A DNA stretch of 46,627 nucleotides from Anaerotruncus sp. G3(2012). Lineage in GTDB: Bacteria > Bacillota > Clostridia > Oscillospirales > Ruminococcaceae. Under the pieces are notes generated by a model. The model ran no database searches. It worked only from the letters and a program-made list of their open reading frames with translations, and was not told where the DNA came from. Positions 9,068 to 17,154 of the stretch are shown piece after piece. The translations under genes were made by a program, and so were the position numbers. The DNA lies in assembly GCF_000403395.2 (NCBI RefSeq), contig NZ_KE159675.1:55714-102340 (forward strand). The letters are read 5' to 3'. How positions within the stretch are numbered: the first letter of the stretch is position 1; each line of letters opens with the position of its first letter.

Positions 9068-9789
9068 GCAGGATTTTATGCGTTTCAGGCGCGTCCAGTG
9101 ATGTGGGATGTTGCCTAATCCGGGCAGTGGCGGAAAATTACGACAGGATCGTGTGCCACTACAACAGAAGCATGGAACCGATGAGGGAATTACAGGAGCA
9201 GTTCGGGGAGAAGATCGTCCCTATCCAAGCGGATTTCTCAGACGAGACTTCTACCGTACGGTTTGCGCGGACAGTCGTAGAAAGCGGCCTTGCACCGCAG
9301 CATTTTGTGCATTTGGCAGCATCTTCTTTTGTTAATGTAAAATTCGGAAAAACTGACTGGAAATCGTTTGAACGGGAGATTGGGATTGATTTCCGTTCGG
9401 CAGTGATTTTATCACAGACATTTGCGCCGCTGATGGTAAAACAGAAATACGGAAAGATCATCTATATGCTTTCCTCCATGATCGTACAAAAACCAGAAAA
9501 GCCGTTTTCTACCGCCTATACCTGCACCAAGCATGCCCTGTTTGGATTGATGAAAAGCTTGGCTGCCGAGTACGCCGGCAAGCACGTGACGGTAAATGCC
9601 GTATCCCCTTCGGTGATTGACACCAAGTTCCTCCGGATTCCCGGTCTGGTCAAGCAGATGAACATTGAGTCCAGCCCGATCAAGCGCCTGCTGACACCTG
9701 AGGACGTAGTCCCAACCTTTGCGTTCCTGCTCTCCCCCGGTGCTGATACGATTACCGGACAGAATATCCCTGTCACAGCAGGAAATTGA
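9064..9789 (+). CDS. SDR-family 3-oxoacyl-ACP reductase-like protein
   Basis: A 241-residue short-chain dehydrogenase/reductase. The cofactor-binding turn is CVSGASSDVG at residues 5-14, an unusual version of TGxxxGIG in which the last Gly-rich element is SSDVG. The catalytic serine and tyrosine-lysine are seen in YMLSSMIVQ and TAYTCTKHALFG (YxxxK), and the C-terminal TPEDVVPTFAFLLSPGADTITGQNIPV matches FabG-type enzymes. Coupled by ATGA to the hydratase gene, it is the last gene of the acylation operon, and a rho-independent terminator follows at 9924. Confidence 0.88.
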   Translation: MSRILCVSGASSDVGCCLIRAVAENYDRIVCHYNRSMEPMRELQEQFGEKIVPIQADFSDETSTVRFARTVVESGLAPQHFVHLAASSFVNVKFGKTDWKSFEREIGIDFRSAVILSQTFAPLMVKQKYGKIIYMLSSMIVQKPEKPFSTAYTCTKHALFGLMKSLAAEYAGKHVTVNAVSPSVIDTKFLRIPGLVKQMNIESSPIKRLLTPEDVVPTFAFLLSPGADTITGQNIPVTAGN

Positions 9790-10169
9790 CAAGCCATATG
9801 CCATATTCCGTCTGGGCTTGGTTTGCTGCCAGGAGGTATTGGGGAAGAGCCTCTAAACCTTTCCAATACGAACAGGATTTGTTGGCTTGGATTCGGACAT
9901 ATATCAGATCAGCTTGTAATAAGGCCAGCGCCCAATTTATGGGTACTGGCTTTTATTATCTTATTTCTCAGTGGATTCTCAACTCAAACATTCGGTTTTT
10001 CGGCAAATTGGGCATAAATATTTCCTTTTCATAAAATTGAAAAAGGAAAAGTTGATAGAGTCCGGTATATTAGATGTTACATAATCAGTAGTATTGATGT
10101 GGCTGGAAAAGCGGAGGTAAAATCAACTTAATAGGTGAAGTAACAACTATAAGATTTTTTGAAAATGAA
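9790..10169. other. Gap without a convincing gene
   Basis: This 380-base AT-rich stretch holds the operon terminator at 9924-9957 and nothing else I can support. Two overlapping short frames (9786-10034 and 9823-10017) have no ribosome site and no recognisable composition. Confidence 0.6.
9924..9957 (+). terminator. Rho-independent terminator of the acylation operon
   Basis: Stem GCCAG-CG-CCCA (9924-9934), loop around ATTTA, return TGGG-TA-CTGGC (to 9950), followed by TTTTATTATC. It lies 135 bases after the reductase stop. Confidence 0.75.
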
Positions 10170-10198
10170 TTGACAATCGGAGAAGGAATTTTTATACT
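10170..10198 (+). promoter_or_regulatory. Sigma-A-type promoter for the chemoreceptor
   Basis: TTGACA at 10170-10175, a 17-base spacer and TATACT at 10193-10198: a near-consensus vegetative promoter. Transcription would begin near 10205, leaving a leader of about 125 bases before the ATG at 10330. In the leader the 11-mer ATTGGGCGCTG occurs twice (10206 and 10259). No sigma-28-type flagellar promoter is evident. Confidence 0.75.
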
Positions 10199-10329
10199 AG
10201 ATAAGATTGGGCGCTGGATTGGATAAAATCATAAAAAATAGAATTGCAGGAACCATGATATTGGGCGCTGTAAGATTGTGTATTTTATTTCAACTCCCAG
10301 TCCGACTATTAGATAAAGGAGTAAGTTTG

Positions 10330-12480
10330 ATGGCCAGTAAACCAAACACAAAAGAAAGAAGACATAAGCAGCAAAGCATTACCAGAAAAATTATCATAAA
10401 AATGGCGATTCTGATCGTTGTTTTGTTCGGACTCAGCGTCATCATAGCAGCCCTTTTATCCAGCCGATCTTTGAAGAAGGTCACAAACGAAAAATTAGTC
10501 CTGACAGCGTACGAGAATGCCTATACGCTTTCCAACAATATCGAGAGCTCTTATTCACAAACCCTTGGTTTTGCCGGGTCTCTGCGGAATATTTCGGCGT
10601 TGCCGCCAGCGTTCCAACGGCAGGCAATCGATAACGCGTTAGTGGGTATTTTGCAGCAAAACGACAAATTTACAACAGCATTTGCCTATTTCGAGCAAAA
10701 TACAATCGCTGACGCCCAAGGAAAAACCTATCAGGAAACCGGCAGGGATATCGCCTATGAAGCTGTGGTCTACCCTGACGAAGCAAAAACAGGCTTTGTG
10801 TTTGAAAAGCATGAGGATGCCTTTGATAACTTTGACAAGGAATATTACCGCGAAATAAAATCCTCTGGCAAGCCTTATGTCATGGAGCCTTATGTTTATG
10901 AATTGCAAGGCAAGCCGATTATGATGATTAGCGTAATTGCGCCCGTCTATGATGTTTCAGGGAATTTTTTAGGGGTGGCCGGTTGTGATGTCGCTCTGGA
11001 TGACCTGCAATCTCAAAACTTTACCAATGCCGGCTATTCTTCGACCCACATGGTTTGCATGTCAGAGGATAATACCATATTAGTGGATACTTTACAAACA
11101 AGTACTGTTGGCCAATTGGCAAAGGATTGCGGTTATGAACAAATCGCTCCTATTGCAGACGAGATTAGAAGCATGAAAGCGGGCATGTCGGGGAAAGGCG
11201 ATAAGAGCGTTTATTTGTTAAACGCAGAGCTTGACAATTTTGTTACAGGAAACCAGGGCTATTCTGTTATTGTTCCTGTTGATCTGGAAAGCGGCAATTT
11301 GTGGAGTCTGTATTTTTCTATTGATCAGAACGAATTTTATGCGCAGATTATAAAAGACACAGCGCTTTTAACAGTGGCTGTGTGCATTTTAGGAATTTTG
11401 TTGCTGTCCATTATGTATTACAGCATTAAAAAACCATTGAAACCGATTGCCAATATAATGGCTGGAGCAGAAAAGCTCGAATCAGGTAATCTGCAAATCC
11501 ATGTTCAGGTAGATTCTGATGATGAATTGGGCCGCTTGGCTGAAAGTTTTAATGCCACAAGCATTACTTTGAATAACTATATCAACGATATTTCCAAGCA
11601 GCTTTCAGAAATGGCTGACAATAATATGGCTATCAGTATCACGGAAGAATACATAGGGGATTTTAGCCCTATTAAAACGTCGATCGAAAGGATTGCCCAT
11701 TCGTTAAATCACACCCTTTATAGCATCATCGAAGCGGCAAACCAAGTGACTTCCAATTCTGACACAGTTTCCTCCGGGGCGCAAACTTTATCCCAAGGTT
11801 CGTCAGAACAAGCGGAAGCGATTGAGGAACTGGCAGCCTCTATTGAACGCCTTTCTAATGATGTGATTAGCAATGCCCAGGAGGCGGAAGAGGCCAACAC
11901 AACCGTTGCCCGGGTCAGCCAATGGATTGAAACCAGTAATCAGGAAATGCAAAAGATGGTTTCGGCTATGAACGATATTCGGAACACTTCAACAGAGATC
12001 GTAAAGATTATTAAAGCCATTGAGGATATCGCTTTCCAGACCAATATTTTGGCTCTGAATGCTTCAGTAGAAGCCGCGAGGGCTGGGGCGGCAGGTAAAG
12101 GTTTTGCCGTTGTAGCTGAGGAAGTGCGCAATTTAGCTGCCAAAAGTTCAGAGGCTGCCAAAGATACCGCTGCATTGATTGAATCCTCCATTGAAGCAGT
12201 GAAAAAAGGAAGAAGCATTGCGGATGAAACAGCACAATCTCTGGTGAATGTTGTTGAAGGGGCAAAAGATGTTGCTGTTTTTGTGGAACGTATCAGTACG
12301 GCCTCGAAGAACCAAAAAGATACATTGGAACAGTTGACGATAGGCGTTAATCAGATTTCCGGCATCATTCAGGAAAATTCCGCAATGGCTGAAGAGAGTG
12401 CGGCTGCTAGCGTTAAACTATTCCAACAAGCAAATACATTGCGTCAATTGGTGGATGTTTTTGAATTAAAAAAAGTATAA
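10330..12480 (+). CDS. Methyl-accepting chemotaxis protein with dCache-type sensor
   Basis: A 716-residue membrane chemoreceptor. The ATG at 10330 is chosen over an upstream in-frame start at 10207 because AAAGGAG stands 8 bases before it and the protein then opens with a normal short cytoplasmic tail. Membrane helix 1 lies at about residues 20-45, a periplasmic-type dCache_1 sensor at about 50-325 ([19 protein letters not shown], then [21 protein letters not shown]), membrane helix 2 at about 340-360, and HAMP at about 365-415. The signalling coiled coil has the conserved tip [20 protein letters not shown] near residue 565. No CheR/CheB docking pentapeptide is seen at the end. The gene stands alone with its own promoter and terminator. 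The ligand is unknown; dCache domains often bind amino acids or amines. Confidence 0.93.
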   Translation: MASKPNTKERRHKQQSITRKIIIKMAILIVVLFGLSVIIAALLSSRSLKKVTNEKLVLTAYENAYTLSNNIESSYSQTLGFAGSLRNISALPPAFQRQAIDNALVGILQQNDKFTTAFAYFEQNTIADAQGKTYQETGRDIAYEAVVYPDEAKTGFVFEKHEDAFDNFDKEYYREIKSSGKPYVMEPYVYELQGKPIMMISVIAPVYDVSGNFLGVAGCDVALDDLQSQNFTNAGYSSTHMVCMSEDNTILVDTLQTSTVGQLAKDCGYEQIAPIADEIRSMKAGMSGKGDKSVYLLNAELDNFVTGNQGYSVIVPVDLESGNLWSLYFSIDQNEFYAQIIKDTALLTVAVCILGILLLSIMYYSIKKPLKPIANIMAGAEKLESGNLQIHVQVDSDDELGRLAESFNATSITLNNYINDISKQLSEMADNNMAISITEEYIGDFSPIKTSIERIAHSLNHTLYSIIEAANQVTSNSDTVSSGAQTLSQGSSEQAEAIEELAASIERLSNDVISNAQEAEEANTTVARVSQWIETSNQEMQKMVSAMNDIRNTSTEIVKIIKAIEDIAFQTNILALNASVEAARAGAAGKGFAVVAEEVRNLAAKSSEAAKDTAALIESSIEAVKKGRSIADETAQSLVNVVEGAKDVAVFVERISTASKNQKDTLEQLTIGVNQISGIIQENSAMAEESAAASVKLFQQANTLRQLVDVFELKKV

Positions 12481-12493
12481 GGATTCTTTATTT

Positions 12494-12526
12494 GCACAGA
12501 AAGCCACAGGCTTTCTGTGCTTTTTT
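12494..12526 (+). terminator. Rho-independent terminator of the chemoreceptor gene
   Basis: Perfect 10-bp stem GCACAGAAAG / CTTTCTGTGC with a 7-base loop, followed by six T, starting 14 bases after the stop codon. Confidence 0.92.
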
Positions 12527-12635
12527 ACTTCCCCAAACGGTTCTTTTGAGGAAAATGAAAATGTTTAACCCCCTATTTACAAAGGTTTCAAGCCCATTAT
12601 AATTTCCCCCAAAACCCAATCTGGGAATATCACCA

Positions 12636-12881
12636 TGTCGTAGGGCAAAGTAATTTATTTTGCTTGGGGCAAACTGGTTTATCCCGTAATACTGTCACCC
12701 CGAAGTCCCTACTACATGGTGATACTGCGCAAAATGTTCCTAAATCCTCGTATTAAGCAGGGAAAGGATAGGCCGAAGGACAAAAAAGTGACCCCGCATC
12801 GTGAGATGCAAGGTCACTTTTTTCTATGTCGGAGGATGGTGTTTAGTACCCTGATTAGGATAAATTACAATGCCCTTGTAT
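12636..12881. repeat. Diverged copy 1 of the TGTCGTAGGGC repeat family
   Basis: Begins TGTCGTAGGGCAAAGTAATT and ends with the inverted partner AAATTACAATGCCCTTG. It aligns along its length with the near-identical copies at 16894 and 42942, for example at GCAGGGAAAGGATA. It keeps the internal hairpin at 12782-12823 with compensatory base changes (GTGACC/GGTCAC here against AAGACC/GGTCTT). About 65 bases upstream of it (TTTCAAGCC...CCCCAAAA...CATCACCATG-like) also resemble the upstream flank of the 16894 copy. The 67-residue frame at 12716 is not conserved in the other copies and is not a gene. Confidence 0.8.
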
Positions 12882-13104
12882 TGCTATTTGGCCCCTTATT
12901 TATTGACGACATTATCTAAAGGGGATTTATTTTATTCTGTTTTTGATGCGACTCTGGAATATACATTTTTATTTTCTCCCCAAAAAGTTTACAAACGGCT
13001 GCTTCTTTTCTTTATACCCTATGTAAGGCGAAACAAATAGAAATCCGCCGCGGAGGAAATCTCTATGGTTCCTTTACAAATTATAAAACGAAAGAAGGAG
13101 CATA

Positions 13105-13536
13105 ATGGCTTATGTAACATGGGTTACCCCTGCAACATGGGATGGAAAATATCCGCTTCCCGATCTTCCTGCCGGGAAGATATGGACGGGCCCTTATCAA
13201 AATTCCGAAGGAACAGGATATAGCTGTATTGGTTTTGCTCGCATGGTGTTGGATGCGACTTATGGGAGGGGATCCTCCCTCTCAAAAGTCTCTTTCTCAG
13301 AGGTATCTCCTCAGGATGCATTCAAAAATATAAAAAAAGGCGCTCGTGTCACATTTTCTCGTGGCGGCGATCAGCAGCATGGCTTAATCGTTGCTTCAAA
13401 GTCGTCTAGTGGTATTAAAGCTTACGACTGCAATGTGAAGGATGATAACACGATCAGCTATTACGACTTGAGTTGGGCGCGTATGAAAGAAAAATACACA
13501 GGCATTATTGGCGGCTATAATCCTTCTGCCAGATAA
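13105..13536 (+). CDS. Small CHAP-like cysteine hydrolase domain protein
   Basis: A 143-residue protein with AAGGAG 5 bases before its ATG. Cys41 in GYSCIGFARMV, His92 in QQHGLIVASK and Asp108/Asn110 in AYDCNV occur in the order and spacing of a CHAP/NlpC-type papain-like fold, so it may cleave peptidoglycan amide or peptide bonds. It has no signal peptide and no binding domain, which is odd for a wall hydrolase; an immunity, toxin or phage-derived role is possible. It lies alone between a repeat and a convergent lipoprotein gene and has its own terminator. The fold call is by motif only. Confidence 0.55.
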   Translation: MAYVTWVTPATWDGKYPLPDLPAGKIWTGPYQNSEGTGYSCIGFARMVLDATYGRGSSLSKVSFSEVSPQDAFKNIKKGARVTFSRGGDQQHGLIVASKSSSGIKAYDCNVKDDNTISYYDLSWARMKEKYTGIIGGYNPSAR

Positions 13537-13547
13537 ACTATAAAAAA

Positions 13548-13592
13548 CGGGATCTCGATATGGTCATACAACTGTATCGAGATCCTGTTTTT
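13548..13592. terminator. Terminator shared by convergent genes
   Basis: Stem GGGATCTCGATA / TATCGAGATCCTG with a loop of about 14 bases, followed by TTTTT on the plus strand and preceded by A's. It lies between the CHAP-like gene (plus) and the lipoprotein gene (minus, ends 13604), so it can serve the first and perhaps both. Confidence 0.85.
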
Positions 13593-13603
13593 GAAAAAGG
13601 TGT

Positions 13604-14767
13604 CTATCCAACAATGTGCTCCCTCAGAGAATAAGAGTGGAATCGATACAGAGAGTCTCCTAACATCTCGATTTGTAAACTGCCAAACGGAACCAGAACG
13701 CCGTCCTTGGTGACAATGTGGTCGTTCGAAAGGGGCGTTATCTGGTTCATTTCATAAAGAACTCCTACCTCAATCAAAAGAAGCTGTTCTTCCTGTTTTG
13801 CAGAAAGTGCGACTCCGCTGCACAAGCTACCAAACCCACCTATTAATTGGTAAGTGTTCGTTTTTGGATCGTACTGTTGCGAATTGCGCAGAAATGCCTC
13901 GTCAATATCAAAATATTTTTGAAGCGCTGCTTCTACCTGCTCTGCTTGCGGATGGTCGAATCCAGGAAGATAGCATTGTTCAAAATCTTGTGGGAGATTC
14001 AGTAGGTTATTTGCCGCACAGAAATTCACCAGATCGTCTGGGGAAAGCTCACGTGCAGAGCTCCAACTTTTAGAATAGAGATTTGCGCCACGAAAGAGAG
14101 GTTGAACCAACCGAGACATAGCCTCAAGGTCATTAGGATCAAATGAGGGTGGTTGCTGTTCGGAAGCTGGCAGGAGATAACTGCTGGTCAGCAGCCACTT
14201 TCCCTGTTCCCGGATTAAAACAAGGGTTTGGAGTCCGTTATCCATTCCCAAAAAGCAAGTCTGCAATCTGGCCGTAATCTGTTCGGGAGTGACTTCGATC
14301 AGCTCAATGGTTTCGGCCAGCCATTTGATTGGAGGAAAAGCTGCTCCTGCTCCATTGGGATTGATATAGATTTTTCCATTAATTTCCTTGCAAAGCATTT
14401 CTCGCTGTTTCATTCCTTGGTACAAGCAATCGGCTGTCGAATGTTCAAATGTGTCGAGAAAATAGCGATGGATGTCCTCCATTGATTGAAATTGTCTGGG
14501 GTCGACATCTCCGTATAGAGACGAAGCTTCATAATCAATCGGAAGCATGCCATCAATCTTCATATTGGAGCGGTCTGGCTCAAAATTCATTTGATAGAGT
14601 TGATCGCATAAAATAGCCTTTTCCAATGCCTGCCTGACAATTTCAACCGCCTCTTCTTCGGTTGCCATGCTGATGGGATTCTGTACTGGCGGTACAATAT
14701 CTGGTATATAGTTACAAGAGGCCAGCAACAATACAATACCAATTAACACCATCCATTTCTTACACAT
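13604..14767 (-). CDS. Predicted lipoprotein of unknown function
   Basis: A 387-residue protein with a lipoprotein signal: hydrophobic VLIGIVLLLASC with a lipobox ending at Cys18. AAGGAGG stands just before the ATG. The mature part has two halves: residues about 35-190 (EEAVEIVRQALEKAILCDQLY..., then NGKIYINPNGAGAAF, then a LVLIREQGKWLLTSSYLL strand pair) and a less recognisable second half with two paired-cysteine regions. The first half faintly recalls the IseA (YoeB) DL-endopeptidase inhibitor fold, which would be notable beside a CHAP-like hydrolase, but I would not assign it on this basis. It is anchored outside the membrane; function unknown. Confidence 0.75.
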   Translation of the reverse strand: MCKKWMVLIGIVLLLASCNYIPDIVPPVQNPISMATEEEAVEIVRQALEKAILCDQLYQMNFEPDRSNMKIDGMLPIDYEASSLYGDVDPRQFQSMEDIHRYFLDTFEHSTADCLYQGMKQREMLCKEINGKIYINPNGAGAAFPPIKWLAETIELIEVTPEQITARLQTCFLGMDNGLQTLVLIREQGKWLLTSSYLLPASEQQPPSFDPNDLEAMSRLVQPLFRGANLYSKSWSSARELSPDDLVNFCAANNLLNLPQDFEQCYLPGFDHPQAEQVEAALQKYFDIDEAFLRNSQQYDPKTNTYQLIGGFGSLCSGVALSAKQEEQLLLIEVGVLYEMNQITPLSNDHIVTKDGVLVPFGSLQIEMLGDSLYRFHSYSLREHIVG

Positions 14768-14914
14768 TGTTTTTCCTCCTTCCCCTGTAAAACAGGATTG
14801 TAGGTCATTACGGGGCGAACGAAACAGGAATTCTTCCCTGGATTAGTAGCTTTCTGAAAAGGAACTGGCTGCTCATTTCACGGGCGTCCATTAAGGCCAA
14901 TATAGTGCTCATTA

Positions 14915-14941
14915 AAATGAAAGGAATAATTCCTTTCATTT
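14915..14941. promoter_or_regulatory. Perfect 27-bp palindrome
   Basis: AAATGAAAGGAAT, one central A, and the exact complement. It lies 150 bases upstream of the lipoprotein gene and just outside the IS element. The lack of a T-run argues against a terminator; a dimeric-repressor operator or a mobile-element relic are alternatives. Confidence 0.5.
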
Positions 14942-15050
14942 GCTGATTTATATCTGGTTGTAAATCCTACTCATTATAACGCTTAAAGGTTTATAATGAA
15001 ACTTTTTTAGAGAGTGTCTAGGGCTTGTTTGAAAAATAGTGAAGGCTGAG

Positions 15051-15500
15051 CTAAATCAACAAAATAGCGATAGCGGCAATGTAAACGAAAGCGAGAAAAG
15101 ACGCATCCAATTTGTCATATCTGGTGGCGATCCTGCGGAACCATTTGAGCTTTTGGAAGAAACACTCAACCAAATGGCGCTCTTTATACAGCCACCAGTC
15201 TACCGGCCATGGCTCAGAAACATTGCTCTGCGGCGGAATCACATAGCTGGCTCCTTGTTCCGAGATGTAAGCTCGGATCGTCTTTGCCTCATAAGCGCGG
15301 TCTGCTAATACATTGCTGCCGCTGATTTTTACCTTTTCCAGCAGTTCAACAGCGTGGACTGAATCATGGTCATTCCCTGCAGACAGCATGAATTCAACCG
15401 GATTCCCCAGTCCATCCACAATAGCGTGCAGCTTTGTGTTCAACCCACCTCTGGTCCGCCCAACTGCCTTATCCGCCGTTTTTTCCCCCTCCGTTGGCAC
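15051..15500 (-). CDS. IS427-type transposase, second frame (orfB)
   Basis: The frame encodes the C-terminal catalytic half: RTRGGLNTKLHAIVDGLGNP, the second Asp in VLADRAYEAK, and the Glu in KERHLVECFFQKLKWFRR...TRYDKL. It has no good start of its own; the GTG near its beginning lies inside orfA. It is expected to be made as a fusion with orfA by frameshift around a G5A6 run (15479-15489). The join needs a +1 (or -2) shift. Confidence 0.85.
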   Translation of the reverse strand: MPTEGEKTADKAVGRTRGGLNTKLHAIVDGLGNPVEFMLSAGNDHDSVHAVELLEKVKISGSNVLADRAYEAKTIRAYISEQGASYVIPPQSNVSEPWPVDWWLYKERHLVECFFQKLKWFRRIATRYDKLDASFLAFVYIAAIAILLI

Positions 15501-15810
15501 TCTCGTGAACCTTGATGCAGGTAGAGTCCAGGCTCAGGTTTTCCATATCCGCATCTGCGGTCAATGCGCGAAATATGGTTTCCAATGTACCATCGTCCCG
15601 CCATTTGGCAAATCGGGCATACACAGACTGCCAGGGGCCATACGCCTCCGGCAATTCGCGCCACTGTGCTCCGCTGCGGACGATCCAAAGCATCCCATTG
15701 AGCATATTTCGATCATCTTTCCGAGGTCGGCCTCGTTTCCCCGTCCTCCCTGCTGGAAGCAACTTCTTCACGCGTTCCCATTGTGCTTTTGTCAATTCAT
15801 ATCGCTTCAT
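15469..15810 (-). CDS. IS427-type transposase, first frame (orfA)
   Basis: A 113-residue N-terminal half: LTKAQWERVKKLLP, GRPRKDDRNMLNGMLWIVRSGAQWRELP, and the first catalytic Asp in LSLDSTCIKVHE. It ends ANGGGKNGG just past the GGGGGAAAAAA run, where the orfB frame takes over. Either programmed frameshifting or transcript slippage would join the two; a chance mutation in the run is the alternative. Confidence 0.87.
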   Translation of the reverse strand: MKRYELTKAQWERVKKLLPAGRTGKRGRPRKDDRNMLNGMLWIVRSGAQWRELPEAYGPWQSVYARFAKWRDDGTLETIFRALTADADMENLSLDSTCIKVHESANGGGKNGG

Positions 15811-15866
15811 GGCTCTATTTTCGCACTTTTATTTGGTTTGTGCAATATTTATTTTTCAAACAAGCC

Positions 15867-16370
15867 CTAGACTGTCCTGAGAGATTGTTTCTTCGTAGTA
15901 TAGAAGAACTTGTTCAACGCCCACCGCATATTCTTCTCGTCCTGGGTTAGATCCCGTTTATCCTCTCTACGCCTGGAAGCAAGGACAGTCACATCCATGT
16001 ATGCCAGATACAGACAGAGGTAGCTTCTAACGGTTGCCTTTGATACTCCATATTCCTCAGCCGCAGAGCAGATTAACTGGGAACGCATACGGTCATCAGC
16101 CACGAAAGATAGGACAGGAGCAATCGTCGTGTACCTCTCGTACATGGTTTTCCTCTGGTCTGCATCAAGATCATCCACACCGACAGGTACAACCCCAGTG
16201 ACCTCCGACATCTCACTAGTGGTACACTCGGAATAGGACTGCAATTCTGCGGTATTCACCCAAACAGGCATCGTCCTCTTGATGCAGTCGATCACCAGAA
16301 CCCTATCCACCTGTACTTCCAGTACCCGGATGATACGCTCACCAGACCGGAGCAGATCATACTTCTTCAT
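15867..16370 (-). pseudogene. tnsB: 5' fragment of a Tn7-like tnsB transposase gene
   Basis: The 167-residue product begins MKKYDLLRSGERIIRVLE and continues with VLVIDCIKRTMPVWV, a DADQRKTMYERY helix, a helix-turn-helix-like AEEYGVSKATVRSYLCLYLA and LTQDEKNMRWALNKFFY. I recognise this as the N-terminal DNA-binding part of Clostridia Tn7-like TnsB proteins (rve/Mu-transposase-C type), which are normally 600-700 residues. The DDE domain is absent. The frame ends at a TAG at the IS junction, and removing the IS does not restore an open frame, so a deletion must also have occurred. Its ATG overlaps the tnsA stop (TGATG). Confidence 0.6.
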
Positions 16371-16705
16371 CAATGACCAACCCCCCAATCAGTAACCCCA
16401 TGCCTGAGCCAGTAGTCCCTTGAAGCATCCAACAGCTTCACCGTCAGGGGCTTCATCAGGAATTTTCGATAGACACACTCCCGCACCATCAAATCACCGT
16501 CTGCCTTGGTGCATACGAAATCAGAGGTGTACTCTCCCACTTCCGGTCCATCCAGCAGGACATTACACTTGATCTCCTTGATCTCGTCTGATGCTTGCAG
16601 CAGGTCAGCATAGGCATACTGGATCGCATCATACGTCCGGCACACCTCAGCGCATTTGCCCAGCACCCGCTTTTTACAGCGTCCCTTGAAGTTTTTCTTC
16701 CTCAT
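16370..16705 (-). CDS. tnsA: TnsA-like transposase endonuclease subunit
   Basis: A 111-residue protein starting at ATG 16705, chosen because GGGAGGG stands 8 bases upstream. EYTSDFVCTKADGDLMVREC recalls the PDF...E.K core of TnsA restriction-like nucleases, with the acidic residues in SDF and VREC, followed by a LLDASRDYWLRHGVTDWGV helix and strand. The usual lysine after the glutamate is not in its standard place. TnsA cuts the 5' ends of a Tn7-type transposon while TnsB joins the 3' ends; here tnsB is only a fragment, so the pair cannot transpose. The upstream start at 16732 would add nine residues without a ribosome site. Confidence 0.55.
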   Translation of the reverse strand: MRKKNFKGRCKKRVLGKCAEVCRTYDAIQYAYADLLQASDEIKEIKCNVLLDGPEVGEYTSDFVCTKADGDLMVRECVYRKFLMKPLTVKLLDASRDYWLRHGVTDWGVGH

Positions 16706-16738
16706 GCTTGCAGCCCTCCCTTGTGGGAACATCCTGCC

Positions 16739-16874
16739 AATTCCCCAAAAACGTCCCCCAAAAACGAAGTTAGCCTGTTTTTGGGGAATTAACGCTGATG
16801 AATTTGGGAAATGTCATCGCTCGAAAGCCCTGATACACAGGCGTTTCAAGCCTGATGCCAAATCCCCAAAAACA
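16739..16874. repeat. Cluster of CCCCAAAAAC sites, likely Tn7-like transposon end
   Basis: Four copies of the core CCCCAAAAAC or its complement: 16739-16753, 16754-16766, 16776-16790 (inverted) and 16861-16874. They lie directly in front of tnsA, where Tn7-type right ends carry several TnsB-binding sites. The outer boundary was not determined. Confidence 0.5.
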
Positions 16875-16893
16875 TCATCCAGGAACATCACCA

Positions 16894-17142
16894 TGTCGTA
16901 GGGCATTGTGATTTATTCTGTAAGGGGCAAAGTCGTTTATCCACCCCGGCCCTTGGGCCGGATGCCCCTACTCCATGGTGATATAGTGCAAAATATTCCG
17001 AAAATCCTTGTGTTAGGCAGGGAAAGGATAGTCCGGAGGACAAAAATAAGACCCCGCGTCGTCAGACGCAAGGTCTTATTTTTCTATGGCGTAGGCTAAG
17101 TGTTATTGCCCTGCACAGGATAAATCACATTGCCCTACGACA
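16894..17142. repeat. Copy 2 of the 249-bp TGTCGTAGGGC inverted-repeat element
   Basis: A 249-bp element with terminal inverted repeats of about 28 bp: left TGTCGTAGGGCATTGTGATT, right the complement of TGTCGTAGGGCAATGTGATT, matching at 26 of 28. It is identical to the copy at 42942-43190 except for one base in the left end. The interior has a GGCCC-TT-GGGCC hairpin (about 16947-16962) and a long terminator-like hairpin at 17042-17083. No 5-bp target duplication flanks it: CACCA on the left, GAAAT on the right. It ends 12 bases after the ppdK stop and so provides that gene's terminator. The 63-residue frame inside is identical in copy 3 but absent from copy 1. Confidence 0.9.
17042..17083. 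terminator. Bidirectional terminator hairpin inside repeat copy 2
   Basis: AAAAATAAGACC / GGTCTTATTTTT outer stem with a GCGTC / GACGC inner stem and a 4-base loop. It works on both strands by symmetry and would end ppdK transcription from the minus strand. The same hairpin is at 43090-43131, and a covarying form at 12782-12823. Confidence 0.8.
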
Positions 17143-17154
17143 GAAATCGAGCCC

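Larger units (their letters stand above)
15021..15867 (-). mobile_element. IS5-family (IS427-type) insertion sequence
   Basis: Perfect terminal inverted repeats GGGCTTGTTTGAAAAATA at the left and its complement at the right. The flanks read gtCTA|...|TAGac, so the element sits in a CTAG target, as is typical of this group. It carries two overlapping reading frames that together encode one DDE transposase. It has inserted at the 3' end of a tnsB fragment. Confidence 0.9.

Noticed and set aside
9786-10034. 82-codon frame after the SDR gene
   Set aside because: No ribosome site, composition not protein-like, and the operon terminator lies inside it.
10206-10269. Two 11-base repeats ATTGGGCGCTG in the chemoreceptor leader as a regulator site
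   Set aside because: They match no operator I know and the spacing of 53 bases is not a whole number of turns that argues for cooperative binding; left as a note only.
13065-13222. Short frame with GGAGG ahead of the CHAP-like gene, possible leader peptide
   Set aside because: It overlaps the start of the CHAP-like gene in another frame and its product has no sensible composition; it may be only a stray ribosome-like site.
16908-17099. 63-codon frame identical at 42956-43147
   Set aside because: The identity only reflects the near-identical repeat copies. The frame is not kept in the diverged copy at 12636 and crosses the terminator hairpin.
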